From Ignavibacteria bacterium (GTDB taxonomy: Bacteria > Bacteroidota > Ignavibacteria > Kapaibacteriales > UBA2268): 64,000 nucleotides of DNA. Shown here in pieces: positions 9,179 through 18,763 of the stretch (position 1 is the stretch's first letter; each line of letters starts with the position of its first letter). The DNA is taken from positions 42,288-106,287 of the forward strand of contig JAISJI010000017.1 in assembly GCA_031261605.1 (NCBI GenBank), in the 5' to 3' direction. The position numbers and the translations under genes were made by a program. The notes under the pieces are model-generated. The model was not told the DNA's origin. It searched no databases and was given only the letters and a program-made list of their open reading frames with translations.

Positions 9179-10295
9179 ATTTATTTTTCGCGGTTATGTT
9201 ATCATTACCGACAAATACTTTGGCTTGTGCAGATATATTTAGAAGGATGCCCACAGCTGCCGAGTAGATAATTACTGCACTTCCACCGTAGCTAAGGAAT
9301 GGTAATGGTATGCCGGTGGCGGGTAGCAGACCTGTATTTACTGCTGCGCACGCTAACAAGTATATCGCTAATGTTAGCACTATGCCGATAGATATGAAGT
9401 ATCCAAATATATCGGGTGCCTTCTTTGCTACTTGCATTCCTCGCAAGAATATTATACAAAATGCCGCTATAATAACTAATAGTCCGATAAAGCCGTATTC
9501 TTCGCCGATGATGGAGAATATAAAGTCGCCGTGTGCCTCTGGTAAGAATCTGTATGCTTGCTTGCTTTGCCCTGGTCCCAAGCCGAAGATTCCACCATTA
9601 CCTATTGCTATAAGTGCCTGTTGCACTTGCATAGGTGTGTCTATCATTCCAAAAAATGCCTTAATGCGAGCCACTCTGTAATCGGCATATAATGCGAACC
9701 CACACGCACCAATACAACCAATTATTCCAACAAAAATTAGATGTATCAGATTGGTATTGCCTACGAAAAGCATAGCCATTGCTATTAGTAATATAAGAGC
9801 CATATTAGAGAAGTTTGGCTGCAATGCCACAAGTAGACATACTAAACCTATCCATATTAAGAATGGTAACATACCATTTTCAAAGGATTTGATTACCTTC
9901 TGTTTCTTTGCTAATAGGCAAGAGAAGTATAATACAACAGCAAACTTGGCGTATTCAACAGGCATAAAGCCAATGGGTCCGAAATCCAATTGTCGTCTTG
10001 CTTCCTTTGCATCCACTCCGAATATTAAGACGCATACAAGTAGGACAACAGCAGATAGTATTATCGGTTTTGATAACTTGTCGTATATGTGGTAATCTAT
10101 TTTAGAGAAGAATATTAGCGCAAATATTGAGAGCACTACTCTTATTGATTGCTTAATGAATAGAGCATCGACGCCTCCGTATTTCTCTGCCGATATAGGT
10201 GCTGATGCACTATATACTAAGCCGATAGAGAATAGTAATAGACCAACTACTGGCAGGAAGATTATCCAATCAATATTGCCTTTTGCGAGTTTCAT
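9156..10295 (-). CDS. ftsW: FtsW-type SEDS peptidoglycan glycosyltransferase
   Basis: A 379-residue inner-membrane protein with about ten hydrophobic segments. SEDS motifs are present: LQPNFSNMALI, the large loop with GLGPGQSKQAYRFLPEAHGD and FIFSIIGEEYGFIGLL, and LPATGIPLPFLSYGGSAVI. The HGDFIFS-GEE-LPFLSYGGS set points to FtsW rather than RodA. FtsW polymerises lipid II at the division septum with a cognate class B PBP. It is not in a dcw cluster here: neighbours are an RmlC-like gene (3' overlap of 23 nt) and a divergent glycosyltransferase. Confidence 0.9.
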   Translation of the reverse strand: MKLAKGNIDWIIFLPVVGLLLFSIGLVYSASAPISAEKYGGVDALFIKQSIRVVLSIFALIFFSKIDYHIYDKLSKPIILSAVVLLVCVLIFGVDAKEARRQLDFGPIGFMPVEYAKFAVVLYFSCLLAKKQKVIKSFENGMLPFLIWIGLVCLLVALQPNFSNMALILLIAMAMLFVGNTNLIHLIFVGIIGCIGACGFALYADYRVARIKAFFGMIDTPMQVQQALIAIGNGGIFGLGPGQSKQAYRFLPEAHGDFIFSIIGEEYGFIGLLVIIAAFCIIFLRGMQVAKKAPDIFGYFISIGIVLTLAIYLLACAAVNTGLLPATGIPLPFLSYGGSAVIIYSAAVGILLNISAQAKVFVGNDNITAKNKSTTNPAS

Positions 10296-10409
10296 TTATG
10301 TAGGTATGATTAATTTATGCTGCTATTTTAATCTTGCAATATAGTAATAATCAGCAACTTTTTTATTATTTTTACCTATTATTTTGAACAAATGAGGACA
10401 AATCCATAA

Positions 10410-11405
10410 ATGCAAAAACATAAATACTCTTTCGTAATCCCTGTATATAATCGTCCCGATGAAGTGACAGAACTATTGGACAGCATTGCAGAACTGCATT
10501 CCACCGATGAGGAGATTGATTTTGAAGTCGTGATTGTAGAGGACGGCTCTACCGTTCCTTGTAAGGATGTAGCGGATAGATATGCGGACAAAGTTGCAAT
10601 ACAATATTTTATGAAAGAGAAGGCAGGACCATCTGCTGCAAGAGAATATGGTGTAGCCAATGCTTCCGGCGATTACATTATCTTCACCGACTCCGATTGC
10701 ATATTAGAACCGAACTACCTCGTGGAAGTGAATAAAGCAGTCCTCGCCGAGAACTTAGATGTATATGGTGGTCCCGACAATGCTCATCGCACATTCTCTA
10801 ATATGCAGAAAGCAACCAATTACGCAATGACCTCCTTCTTTACTACCGGTGGCATCCGCAATAAAAAGAAGTCGTTAGGTGGGAAATACTATCCTCGTAG
10901 CTTTAACTTAGGATTACGCAAGGAGTTGTTCCAGCAAATTGGCGGCTTTCCTCCTATCCATCCGGGCGAAGACATAGAATTTACGATAAAATTATTTGAA
11001 TTGAACTGCAAAGTCGGCTTTATACCGAATGCTATTGTGTTCCATAAACGTCGCACAAGTTTCGCAAAGTTCTTCCGTCAAGTGTATAAGTTTGGCTGCG
11101 CTCGTATTTATCTAAATAGGAAATTCCCCGAGACAAAGAAGTTAGTTTACTACTTACCAGCAGCATTTACAGCATTCACAGCGCTATTCCTACTCAGCAC
11201 AATAGTTTGCAAATGGGCGATTACGCCCTTGCTACTCTACGCCTTGCTTGTGCTTATTGATGCAACGCTCCGCAATAGGAGCATTGTTATCGGTGCGATG
11301 TCTATCATCGCCTCATTCATACAATTATTAGGATATGGTAGCGGTTTCATTAAGGAATCCATTTGCACTATAATATTAGGAAAAGAGCCAAGTATTAATG
11401 TGTAA
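10410..11405 (+). CDS. Family 2 glycosyltransferase with C-terminal membrane helices
   Basis: A 331-residue protein. The GT-A fold is clear: YSFVIPVYNRPDEVTELLDS at the N-terminus, VVIVEDGST (~42-48), SGDYIIFTDSDCILEPNYL with the DxD-type motif at 94-96, and GEDIEFTIKL as the acceptor-side acidic motif. Residues ~248-325 contain three hydrophobic segments that would anchor it in the inner membrane. GT2 enzymes of this type transfer sugars onto lipid-linked or surface polysaccharides. Together with the RmlC-like gene it suggests surface glycan work, but the two are on opposite sides of ftsW and not in one operon. Confidence 0.87.
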   Translation: MQKHKYSFVIPVYNRPDEVTELLDSIAELHSTDEEIDFEVVIVEDGSTVPCKDVADRYADKVAIQYFMKEKAGPSAAREYGVANASGDYIIFTDSDCILEPNYLVEVNKAVLAENLDVYGGPDNAHRTFSNMQKATNYAMTSFFTTGGIRNKKKSLGGKYYPRSFNLGLRKELFQQIGGFPPIHPGEDIEFTIKLFELNCKVGFIPNAIVFHKRRTSFAKFFRQVYKFGCARIYLNRKFPETKKLVYYLPAAFTAFTALFLLSTIVCKWAITPLLLYALLVLIDATLRNRSIVIGAMSIIASFIQLLGYGSGFIKESICTIILGKEPSINV

Positions 11406-11540
11406 TGGTGGTATTTTAGAGAAAAAATGCACAAAAACACCTTTTTTCTTTATTATTAAAAAAAAATCTATTATATTTAGATTAAGTGTGATTACAAAAC
11501 ATCGAATATTTTTTATAAACATAAAAACAGGAGTTGCTAC

Positions 11541-12872
11541 ATGGCAGCAAAATCACGAAACCAAGCATTGAAAGAATTGAATGTTGGCGCACAACACTTT
11601 TTTGTAATGCTTATTATGATTGTAGGTTTCTTCCTATTGTTCCAATATATAATTATCCCAGCAGCATTCGGCGGCTTTGTCCGTTCGTTGTTTGCTCCAT
11701 ACGGTGAAATGTTAGAAAAGACCGGATATGCCGAGTTCAAAGACGGCGTGTGGGCTTCTATATCAAAGGACAACGAGAAGAATTCTTATAAAAGCACCCC
11801 CGTATCGGGCGATGTGATAAACAAAGAATATATCTTTGACTTCTCTTGGGAGCGTAGAACTCCCGCCATTAACGGATATGCAAAAGAACCGAACGAGTTC
11901 TATTCAAAATGTCCCAAACTCGGCGAAAACGCTATCATCATTGAACCATGGGTATGCCTCTGGTTGCTTGCATTGGTCGCTGCTATTATCGTAAGTTTAT
12001 TAATCAGTTCTTTTATGCCGGCGAGTATCGGATATATGTCCGCTCTGTTCTTCAATCAGGTGGAGGGCACAAAAGTTAAACTGCGTCTTCAGACCGGTCT
12101 TACAGACGACGTCATAGACCTGCTCGTTATGCCTGACGACCAATTTAGAAGTAAGGATGTAAATGAGGTAAAAGCTGCTTTCCGACTTATCTGGAATCGC
12201 ACCGTTACCGAAGACATTTCATCTACGCACGCAATGATTGCTTTTGATGAAGTATATTATGATGATGTAGATATTGTTCATTTCCGTAATGAAATTATTT
12301 ACAAACGTATCAAAGAGTTTTACTCCGACTTCTTACTTGTAGAAATTGAAGATACCAAGAAGGGCATCCTTTGGACAAGAAACCACCTCAAATTACTATC
12401 CGGTATGCGTCTGTATATGAGCCATCACTTCTGCGAAAAATACCAGAACACAGTTACAGGTATGGCGTATGGTGGTGCTGCATTCCTTATCGTATTTATC
12501 GGTATTCGTGGTTTGAAGTTCATACCAGCAGATAAACCTTCGTTCATCTTCCTCTCCATTATCCTTGAGTTCTCTATGCTTTCATTGATGGCTGTTACGC
12601 TTGTCTTTACAGAGGGCGAAGAACGTATGGATAAACTTATGAAGAAAATGGAAGATGCAAACCGTAGTTCGCTCGACTCACAAAAACTCCAGCAAGCCGA
12701 CATCCATATGCTTACTAATGCTCTCGTTGGTCAAACAGCGTCTCTCATCAAAGACAGAGTAGAAAAAGCAATAGAAGAATTTATGACAAGCAATAACGAA
12801 GTAGAGAAAAAAATCGCTGTCGCCGTTGCTGACCGCATTCTTATCGGTTTGAAGAGCGAAAATCCAAAATAG
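11541..12872 (+). CDS. Unrecognised four-helix membrane protein with coiled-coil tail
   Basis: A 443-residue protein I cannot assign. Start ATG 11541 has CAGGAG at 11529-11534. Visible layout: TM1 at ~20-45 (FFVMLIMIVGFFLLFQYII), a soluble loop of ~90 residues, TM2 at ~136-165 (WLLALVAAIIVSLLISSF), a polar domain ~166-295 (VDIVHFRNEIIYKRIKEF), TM3 ~305-330, TM4 ~336-360, and a charged C-terminal helical region (ERMDKLMKKMEDANRSSLDS, then KDRVEKAIEEFMTSNNEVEK) likely to form a coiled coil. It is monocistronic with a strong terminator. It could be a scaffold or stress-related membrane protein; no catalytic motif is seen. Confidence 0.75.
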   Translation: MAAKSRNQALKELNVGAQHFFVMLIMIVGFFLLFQYIIIPAAFGGFVRSLFAPYGEMLEKTGYAEFKDGVWASISKDNEKNSYKSTPVSGDVINKEYIFDFSWERRTPAINGYAKEPNEFYSKCPKLGENAIIIEPWVCLWLLALVAAIIVSLLISSFMPASIGYMSALFFNQVEGTKVKLRLQTGLTDDVIDLLVMPDDQFRSKDVNEVKAAFRLIWNRTVTEDISSTHAMIAFDEVYYDDVDIVHFRNEIIYKRIKEFYSDFLLVEIEDTKKGILWTRNHLKLLSGMRLYMSHHFCEKYQNTVTGMAYGGAAFLIVFIGIRGLKFIPADKPSFIFLSIILEFSMLSLMAVTLVFTEGEERMDKLMKKMEDANRSSLDSQKLQQADIHMLTNALVGQTASLIKDRVEKAIEEFMTSNNEVEKKIAVAVADRILIGLKSENPK

Positions 12873-12927
12873 AACTAATAATAAATCCGTATATATGATT
12901 TGTCATATATATGGTTTTCCATATATG

Positions 12928-12957
12928 AAAGAGACGCTTCGGTGTCTCTTTTTTTTA
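12928..12957 (+). terminator. Intrinsic terminator
   Basis: AAAGAGAC (12928-12935) pairs with GTCTCTTT (12944-12951) around GCTTCGGT, followed by a continuous T run to 12956. Classic Rho-independent terminator for the membrane-protein gene ending at 12872. Confidence 0.9.
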
Positions 12958-12973
12958 CCACATACAGATTTAT

Positions 12974-13693
12974 ATGATATTACAATTCAACAACGTTTCA
13001 TACGCAATACATAATACCGCAATCCTGCAAAACATTTCCTTCGAAGTTGATGCAGGTGACTTCTTGTCTATTGTCGGACCCAATGGCTCGGGTAAAACTA
13101 CGCTACTTAAGTTTATCATCGGAGCGAAAAGCAACTACTCCGGCGATATTGTATTTAATGAAAAGCCCATTATTGGCTATGTTCCACAGGTGAAGACACT
13201 GCAAAAGTCCTTTCCGGCAACAGCGTTAGAACTTGTAGTGAATGGCATTACGTCTAAATGGAAATTCCGTATTAGCAAGGAAAATAAAGCGAATGCTTTG
13301 GAACTCTTGGAGCAGTTAAACATTGCACACGTTGCATCTCAGCAACTATGCGAACTCTCCGGCGGAGAACTCCAACGCATATACTTAGCGAGAGCCATTG
13401 TCCGCAAACCGCAAATATTGCTGTTGGACGAGCCGGCTACGGGTGTGGATTTGGTTTGCGAAAAAGATATGAACGAATTAATTGATACGCTACATACGGA
13501 GATGAAAACTACTATCATTATGGTTACTCACGACTGGTCTTCGGCGTATCATCATTCAAACAAACTGCTGTTGCTGAATAAGGAGATGGTGTTCTTTGGA
13601 ACGCCGTCAGATGGATTTACGGATACCAACCTTGCACGCACATTCTCTAATATGAGTGACCATCATAACGTAACTTTTGGATTAAAACAATGA
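12974..13693 (+). CDS. Zinc/manganese-type ABC transporter ATPase
   Basis: A 239-residue ATPase of the ZnuC/TroB/MntB group. Walker A GPNGSGKT at 35-42, Q-loop VPQVK near 70, signature LSGGELQR at 128-135, Walker B ILLLDEPATG near 148-157 and switch H186 (VTHDWSSAY). It energises the membrane permease encoded by the next gene, which overlaps its stop by 4 nt (ATGA), so the two are translationally coupled. Substrate is inferred from the family of the permease; zinc, manganese or iron are possible. No Zur/MntR-like operator was recognised. Confidence 0.9.
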   Translation: MILQFNNVSYAIHNTAILQNISFEVDAGDFLSIVGPNGSGKTTLLKFIIGAKSNYSGDIVFNEKPIIGYVPQVKTLQKSFPATALELVVNGITSKWKFRISKENKANALELLEQLNIAHVASQQLCELSGGELQRIYLARAIVRKPQILLLDEPATGVDLVCEKDMNELIDTLHTEMKTTIIMVTHDWSSAYHHSNKLLLLNKEMVFFGTPSDGFTDTNLARTFSNMSDHHNVTFGLKQ

Positions 13694-14469
13694 ACATATT
13701 CTTACAAAACGCACTTATAGCCGGCATTGCCATCAGCATTACTTGCTCGCTACTGGGAGTTTTCCTTGTGCAGCGAAAGATGAGTTTCCTCGGTAGTGGA
13801 TTATCCCATTCGGCACTTGGTGGCATTGGACTTGCTATATTGCTGGGTATTGAGCCGATGTATGTAGCGTTACCATTCACCGTATTGGTATCGCTGTTAA
13901 TTACATTGGTCAATGAGCGGACGAAATTGGAAATGGATACATCTATTGGGATACTCTTCTCGGCTGCAACTGCTCTTGGTATCATCTTCATTGCCCAAAG
14001 TAGCGGGTATGTAGGAGATGCTTATAGTTATCTCTTCGGCTCTATACTTGGAGTTACACCGATGGATATAGTTGTAGCGATTGCTTTCACTGCCATTACC
14101 ATTGCGTTTATGTGGAGATACTGGGAAGAATTGGCTTATAGCACATTTGATGCAGAGTTGGCGTTGTCGGACAATGTTCATATTCGGCGAAATACATATC
14201 TTCTACATATCTTATTGGCGATTGCTATCGTGGTAGCGATGAAGATTATTGGCATTGTGTTATGCACTGCTTTTCTGACGCTACCAGCAGCAATAGCAAG
14301 GGTTGTAGCGGGTACATTTACGAAGATGACATTGATTGCGGTTGTGGTTGGAATAGCGACAACGGTTGTTGGTATGTTCGTATCTTTTTTAGTGGATTTT
14401 CCTTCCGGAGCGACGATAATAGTGGTGCAGAGTTTGGTCTTTGGAGTATGTATGGTGGTTAAGAGGTAA
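13690..14469 (+). CDS. Zinc/manganese-type ABC transporter permease (ABC-3 family)
   Basis: A 259-residue membrane protein with about eight hydrophobic segments and the ABC-3 family blocks: LLGVFLVQRKMSFLGSGLSH and SALGGIGLA near the N-terminus, SSGYVGDAYSYLFGSILGV in the middle, MKIIGIVLCTAFLTLPAAIA near 190-210. It pairs with the overlapping ATPase gene. No periplasmic substrate-binding protein (A-1/ZnuA family) is encoded within this window, so that component must be elsewhere or absent. The gene ends exactly where the convergent phosphohexomutase gene ends (14469/14470). Confidence 0.9.
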   Translation: MNIFLQNALIAGIAISITCSLLGVFLVQRKMSFLGSGLSHSALGGIGLAILLGIEPMYVALPFTVLVSLLITLVNERTKLEMDTSIGILFSAATALGIIFIAQSSGYVGDAYSYLFGSILGVTPMDIVVAIAFTAITIAFMWRYWEELAYSTFDAELALSDNVHIRRNTYLLHILLAIAIVVAMKIIGIVLCTAFLTLPAAIARVVAGTFTKMTLIAVVVGIATTVVGMFVSFLVDFPSGATIIVVQSLVFGVCMVVKR

Positions 14470-15852
14470 TTATATCATTTCAAGGACATCATTGGCTAAG
14501 CCCTCGGCACGATTATATGTAGATGACTCTGCGATTACACGTATAATCGGCTCTGTATTGGATGCTCGCAGATGCACCCAAGCATTGCTGTATGTGATTT
14601 TAATGCCATCAATAAGGGAGATTCGGCTTTGTGGAAATATTTCTCCAATTTTGGAATACAATTCCTCTCTATTGCCATCAAATTCCTTCTTACACTTTAT
14701 CATCGCATACTTAGGATAGTTATCCGATAGCGTGAATAGCGTTGCTCCTAAGCGAGCAAGTATCGCCAGAGTAAGTGCAATGCCAACAAGCGAGTCGCGT
14801 CCATAGTGGCAATCGGCGAGTATCACCCCACCACTACCTTCGCCTCCGATAATAGCACCGGTCTGTTGCATTTTTTGGACAACATTTATTTCGCCGACAG
14901 GTGAGCGTTCTATTCTTCCACCATAAATTGATGCAACAGCATCAGCCAGCATTGTAGTAGATTGATTTACTACGGCTATCTTCATCCCATCGTTGTTGAG
15001 TGTATAGTAGCTATCGATGGCAATGCAGACGGTTTCTTCTTCGCAAAGCAATTCTCCATTCTCATCCACCAATACTAAGCGGTCGGCATCTGGGTCAACA
15101 GCAATGCCCATATAGACATTCTTATCTTCATTCTTAGATTTTTCTATATTCTTTTTTTTAATATAGTTGCATAGTGCGGTAAGATTTTCTTTAATTGGCT
15201 CGGGAATATGTGGAAAGTCGCCCGTTCCATCGCAATACAATTCCTCATACTTACATCCCAGTCGTTTTAGCAACCTTGGCACAGCCACAGAACCACCAGC
15301 ATTCACCGCATCAATAACGAAAACGGCGTTCATTTTATTAAGGCGGAAGCGGATGTTAGCGATTTCATTTGCTATATAAGGCACATTTATTACTTGGTCA
15401 ATGTGCATATCTATTGGGTCTTCTACTTCTATTACTTCGCCGATATTGTTAACTAGCGAGGCGGGTTCATTAAGTAGCGACCATAGTCGTTCATTATCAC
15501 CTGAATTGAGGAATAAACCATCACCATTGAGGAACTTTAAGCCATTCCAATTGCTCGGGTTATGAGATGCAGTAATGGCGATGCCGCCAACAGCATTGTG
15601 TGCCGTAATATTGATTTGCACGGTCGGAGTAGGGACAACACCAAGTAGCAGGACGTCGTGCCCCAATAGAGTGAGTTCCTTTACCAGCACGCCTTCTATC
15701 CAAGAGCCAGATGGGCGACCATCTCTACCGATAACGATAGAACCACCGTTGCCAAGAAATTTATGGAAGGCATTTGCATAATCTACCACGAGCGACTTCG
15801 TAAGTTGGTCTAATGTAGCACGTAGTCCGGATATTGAGCGAACAATAGGCAT
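14470..15852 (-). CDS. Phosphohexomutase (phosphoglucosamine/phosphomannomutase type)
   Basis: A 460-residue cytoplasmic enzyme of the alpha-D-phosphohexomutase superfamily, which moves phosphate between C1 and C6 of a sugar. Visible: phosphoserine loop ITASHNPSNWNG with S96, metal loop DPDADRLV (D253, D255, D257), sugar-binding loop GGEGSGGVI (E338) and phosphate loop RASNTEPIIRV near the C-terminus. Length and the SNTEP(I)IR motif suit GlmM, which makes glucosamine-1-phosphate for peptidoglycan and LPS, but phosphomannomutase/phosphoglucomutase activity cannot be excluded from sequence. It is followed upstream (31 nt) by pspA on the same strand. Confidence 0.87.
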   Translation of the reverse strand: MPIVRSISGLRATLDQLTKSLVVDYANAFHKFLGNGGSIVIGRDGRPSGSWIEGVLVKELTLLGHDVLLLGVVPTPTVQINITAHNAVGGIAITASHNPSNWNGLKFLNGDGLFLNSGDNERLWSLLNEPASLVNNIGEVIEVEDPIDMHIDQVINVPYIANEIANIRFRLNKMNAVFVIDAVNAGGSVAVPRLLKRLGCKYEELYCDGTGDFPHIPEPIKENLTALCNYIKKKNIEKSKNEDKNVYMGIAVDPDADRLVLVDENGELLCEEETVCIAIDSYYTLNNDGMKIAVVNQSTTMLADAVASIYGGRIERSPVGEINVVQKMQQTGAIIGGEGSGGVILADCHYGRDSLVGIALTLAILARLGATLFTLSDNYPKYAMIKCKKEFDGNREELYSKIGEIFPQSRISLIDGIKITYSNAWVHLRASNTEPIIRVIAESSTYNRAEGLANDVLEMI

Positions 15853-15882
15853 ATTGGATAAAGAAAAGGGTTTGTATTGAAA

Positions 15883-16578
15883 TTAATTAAGTAGGTTCTG
15901 CTCATTAGAACCGGGCAACATATTCATCTGTTGTTTCAGAGCGAGCAAATTAGCTTCTATATCCGAATTGGATGCCAATTTTTTGAATTCAATATCTAAG
16001 GAAGTATTGGTGCCGGCGAGTTCCTCATAAGCGGATGCTTCTGCTTCAAGTCCCAAAATCTTTTCCTCATATTTATCAAAATTGCCGAAGGCATCTGTTC
16101 CGATACCCGCCAAGTTCTTATTAATCTGCTTTTGTGCTTTTGCTGCTTGGGAGCGAGCGATGAGAGTAGATTGTCTATTCTTTGCTTCGTCCAATTTAGC
16201 TTTCAGTTGCGACAGTTGTTCTCTAAGTTTCTTAGATGTCTCTGCTGCTTGTGTATGGAGTGGCATAAGGTCTTGGAGATTTCTATCTTCAATGGCTTTC
16301 TTCTCTAATGCTTGTCGTGCCAAGTCCTCTCTACCGGCTTGTAGTGCCTGCATAGCTTTATTTTGCCAATCGGTGCTATTTTTGCGGGCTTGTTCCATTT
16401 TGCGGGCGAGATTTTTTTCGTTAGCGATGGCTTGAGCGATAGCAGTGGTTGCTTTATTGATTGATGTCTCCATATCAAGCACCATTTGCTTAAGCATTTT
16501 TTCAGAATCTTCGATATTATCTAATGCTGCATTAGCATTAGAGCGAAAGAGATTAATGATACGTTGGAAGATACCCAT
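15883..16578 (-). CDS. pspA: PspA/IM30 family membrane-stress protein
   Basis: A 231-residue, almost entirely helical, charged protein. It opens MGIFQRIINLFRSNANAALD, the amphipathic membrane-binding start of the PspA/Vipp1 family, followed by DNIEDSEKMLKQMVLDMETS and long coiled-coil repeats (LDEAKNRQSTLIARSQAAKA). Family members assemble into ESCRT-III-like rods on the inner membrane and protect it under stress. No pspF, pspB or pspC is nearby, as usual outside Proteobacteria. The 200-nt gap upstream (16579-16780) is AT-rich and shared with a divergent secreted hydrolase gene; no exact promoter box stands out. Confidence 0.92.
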   Translation of the reverse strand: MGIFQRIINLFRSNANAALDNIEDSEKMLKQMVLDMETSINKATTAIAQAIANEKNLARKMEQARKNSTDWQNKAMQALQAGREDLARQALEKKAIEDRNLQDLMPLHTQAAETSKKLREQLSQLKAKLDEAKNRQSTLIARSQAAKAQKQINKNLAGIGTDAFGNFDKYEEKILGLEAEASAYEELAGTNTSLDIEFKKLASNSDIEANLLALKQQMNMLPGSNEQNLLN

Positions 16579-16792
16579 AAATTACCTATTTAATAATTAT
16601 AAAACGAATACGAAAACATAATATACCGCTTTTTTTTGAATTTATTTATATATGCATAAAATTAATTGATTTTTGCGAACTTTTTCCCTCTCGGATGAAG
16701 GGAACAATAATATGTAGTTATTTGTCTTTTATTATAGTGGAAATTTTGTAAAAAAGATTTATATTGCGTATTCAAATATAATGGAGTCAATT

Positions 16793-17662
16793 ATGAATAT
16801 TTACAAAACCATTTTTTTTATCGCTCTCACTTCTATCCTTATGCTCCCAAATCTATACTCGCAAGAAAATATGTATAAGTATAATGTTGAGAATACTAAG
16901 GTGTTTATGCTATCCGAAGGACAACATAGCGGTAGTGCAAGTTTTTTGGTCAATGCATCGGAAGATGTGATTAAGAAGTATCTCCCGGATGGTAAGTTTC
17001 CGATGGCGACCAATTGCTATCTCATAGTAACGGATAATCATAGGATACTTGTGGATGCTGGCTATGGTAGGGAACTTCCGAAGAATTTGGATGCTGTTGG
17101 TTATCCTGCTAATACCATTGATATTGTGCTACTTACGCATATGCACGGCGACCATATTGGTGGATTGATTGATGAGCAAGGTAATATCGCTTTTCCAAAT
17201 GCGATGCTCTATATCGCCACCACGGAGGCGGATTATTGGATGGAGCAGAACAATAAGAGTGCAGTTCAAGTAATTGAAAAATATAAACTTGTAAACAAGT
17301 TGCATCTATATGAGCCGCAGCCGTTGTCCAATGCTCTCGTTCCGCTATTGTATGATGAGAATTATATTTATGCGATTGCTGCATTTGGACATACACCGGG
17401 GCATACAGTATTTCAGATTGGCAATCGTGATAAGATGCTGATATGGGGTGACTTAACGCACGCAATGGCAGTGCAGATGCCCTATCCGAATATTTCTATG
17501 ACTTTCGACGTATCGCCAAAGGATGCAGCGGTAACGCGTAAGAATATATTGGATTACGTATCGGCGAATAAAATTGTTGTTGCCGGAATGCACATTGCAT
17601 ATCCGGGAATAGGATATATAGAAAGTGCTGGCAGTGGTTATGTCTTTAATCCAATGAAGTAG
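16793..17662 (+). CDS. Secreted metallo-beta-lactamase-fold hydrolase
   Basis: A 289-residue protein. I place the start at ATG 16793, not 16781: GGAG at 16783-16786 then serves as ribosome binding site and the product opens with a clean signal peptide (MNIYKTIFFIALTSILMLPN, cleavage near LYSQ). The metal-binding motif HMHGDH occupies 116-121, with HTPGHT, WGDLTHA and MHIAYPGIGY providing the remaining expected ligands. The layout resembles AHL-lactonase/class B-like hydrolases, but substrate cannot be read from the sequence. Predicted periplasmic. Confidence 0.88.
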   Translation: MNIYKTIFFIALTSILMLPNLYSQENMYKYNVENTKVFMLSEGQHSGSASFLVNASEDVIKKYLPDGKFPMATNCYLIVTDNHRILVDAGYGRELPKNLDAVGYPANTIDIVLLTHMHGDHIGGLIDEQGNIAFPNAMLYIATTEADYWMEQNNKSAVQVIEKYKLVNKLHLYEPQPLSNALVPLLYDENYIYAIAAFGHTPGHTVFQIGNRDKMLIWGDLTHAMAVQMPYPNISMTFDVSPKDAAVTRKNILDYVSANKIVVAGMHIAYPGIGYIESAGSGYVFNPMK

Positions 17663-17772
17663 GTTACAGCTGCTTAGGCAGGAAATAGTAAAAAATAGCG
17701 TCCTATATCAATTATGTTGATAAACTTTCGTATATTACAAATATTACTACACACTAATCCTTACAAAAAAAA

Positions 17773-18757
17773 ATGAAATTTTCTCTCTCTATTATTCTCC
17801 GCAGTTCTCTTTCTTGCGAGCCAATTCACCATCCTCGCTGTAGATTTAAATCTGCTCCCAATATCAATTGGTAACCAATTAGAACCGGCAATATCCCAGC
17901 AAATTCAAGGTTTTACAAACGCAAAACTCGTCTGCATATACACCACTCCAACCATAACTCTTACCGGAATCGGTGATTACAACTATAGAATAGAATTTGA
18001 TGATGCGACACATAAAGGTGGCGCTTCTTTTTGGATTGCTACTTATGTAGATTCGCTAAACCCCAGTATTATCAAGTCATTTACGTTTTTTGATACCAAA
18101 ACTGATGGATTTACTGTTATGACTTGGTCTCAGCCAATGGTTGCCTGTCTCAACTTTAGGTTTTCTACAGAGAGATATTTAACGGTTAATACTATGGATT
18201 TTGCCAATTTTATTGAAAAATTGAGGGACGAAAGCAAAATCCCGAGTATTATTGATACGATGGAAGATGTAATTATTAACAGTACGTATATGTTTGGTGC
18301 TGGGTTCCCTGAAAAATTTTATGTCAACGATAGTTTATTGGAATTATACAAGAGTAGACCGATTTTTTGTGCTGCTACACTTCGCTATTATGAGCCGAAA
18401 GAATGCAATTTTTGCTATTCGGATATTCCGATGCAGCAGTTATATTGTATAGATGATTTTGATGGGATTAATGATGAATTGAAGCCAACACAAGCAAATA
18501 TCTATCCAAATCCAGCGAACGCTAACTCTATGGTAACAATAGAGTTAAATCCCAGCCAAGTAGGAAGTGGAGCAAATATTGTGCTATATGATATGCTGGG
18601 AAATGAAATCAAACAAATTTATAATGAATTCGTAGGTGCGAATGATTATTCGCCCTTACATATAACGTTTTCTACACAAGAACTCCCGAAAGGTATTTAT
18701 TATCTAAAAATACTGAGCGGTGGCGATGTGAAGGTAGAGAAGGTGGTGGTGAGGTAA
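17773..18757 (+). pseudogene. T9SS cargo gene with frameshift in the signal peptide
   Basis: ATG 17773 (after nine A residues) begins a signal-peptide-like MKFSLSIIL but this frame stops at codon 34. The frame +1 to it is open from 17777 to 18757 and reads LFSAVLFLASQFTILAVDLN and onward into a globular domain and a T9SS type A sorting domain (QANIYPNPANANSMVTIEL, VLYDMLGNEIKQIYNEF, LPKGIYYLKIL, VEKVVVR). The two frames join naturally within TTTTCTCTCTCT (17779-17790). So one indel separates start from body. It may be a broken gene, a sequencing or assembly indel, or a slippage switch. Without the leader, the first in-frame Met is at 18119 and would lack export. The intact product would be ~327 residues; domain identity of the middle is unknown. 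Confidence 0.75.
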
Positions 18758-18763
18758 TTTTTT

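Noticed and set aside
13647..13991. Long minus-strand open frame inside the ABC permease gene
   Set aside because: It is antisense to a strongly supported gene and has no recognisable family, so it is a shadow.
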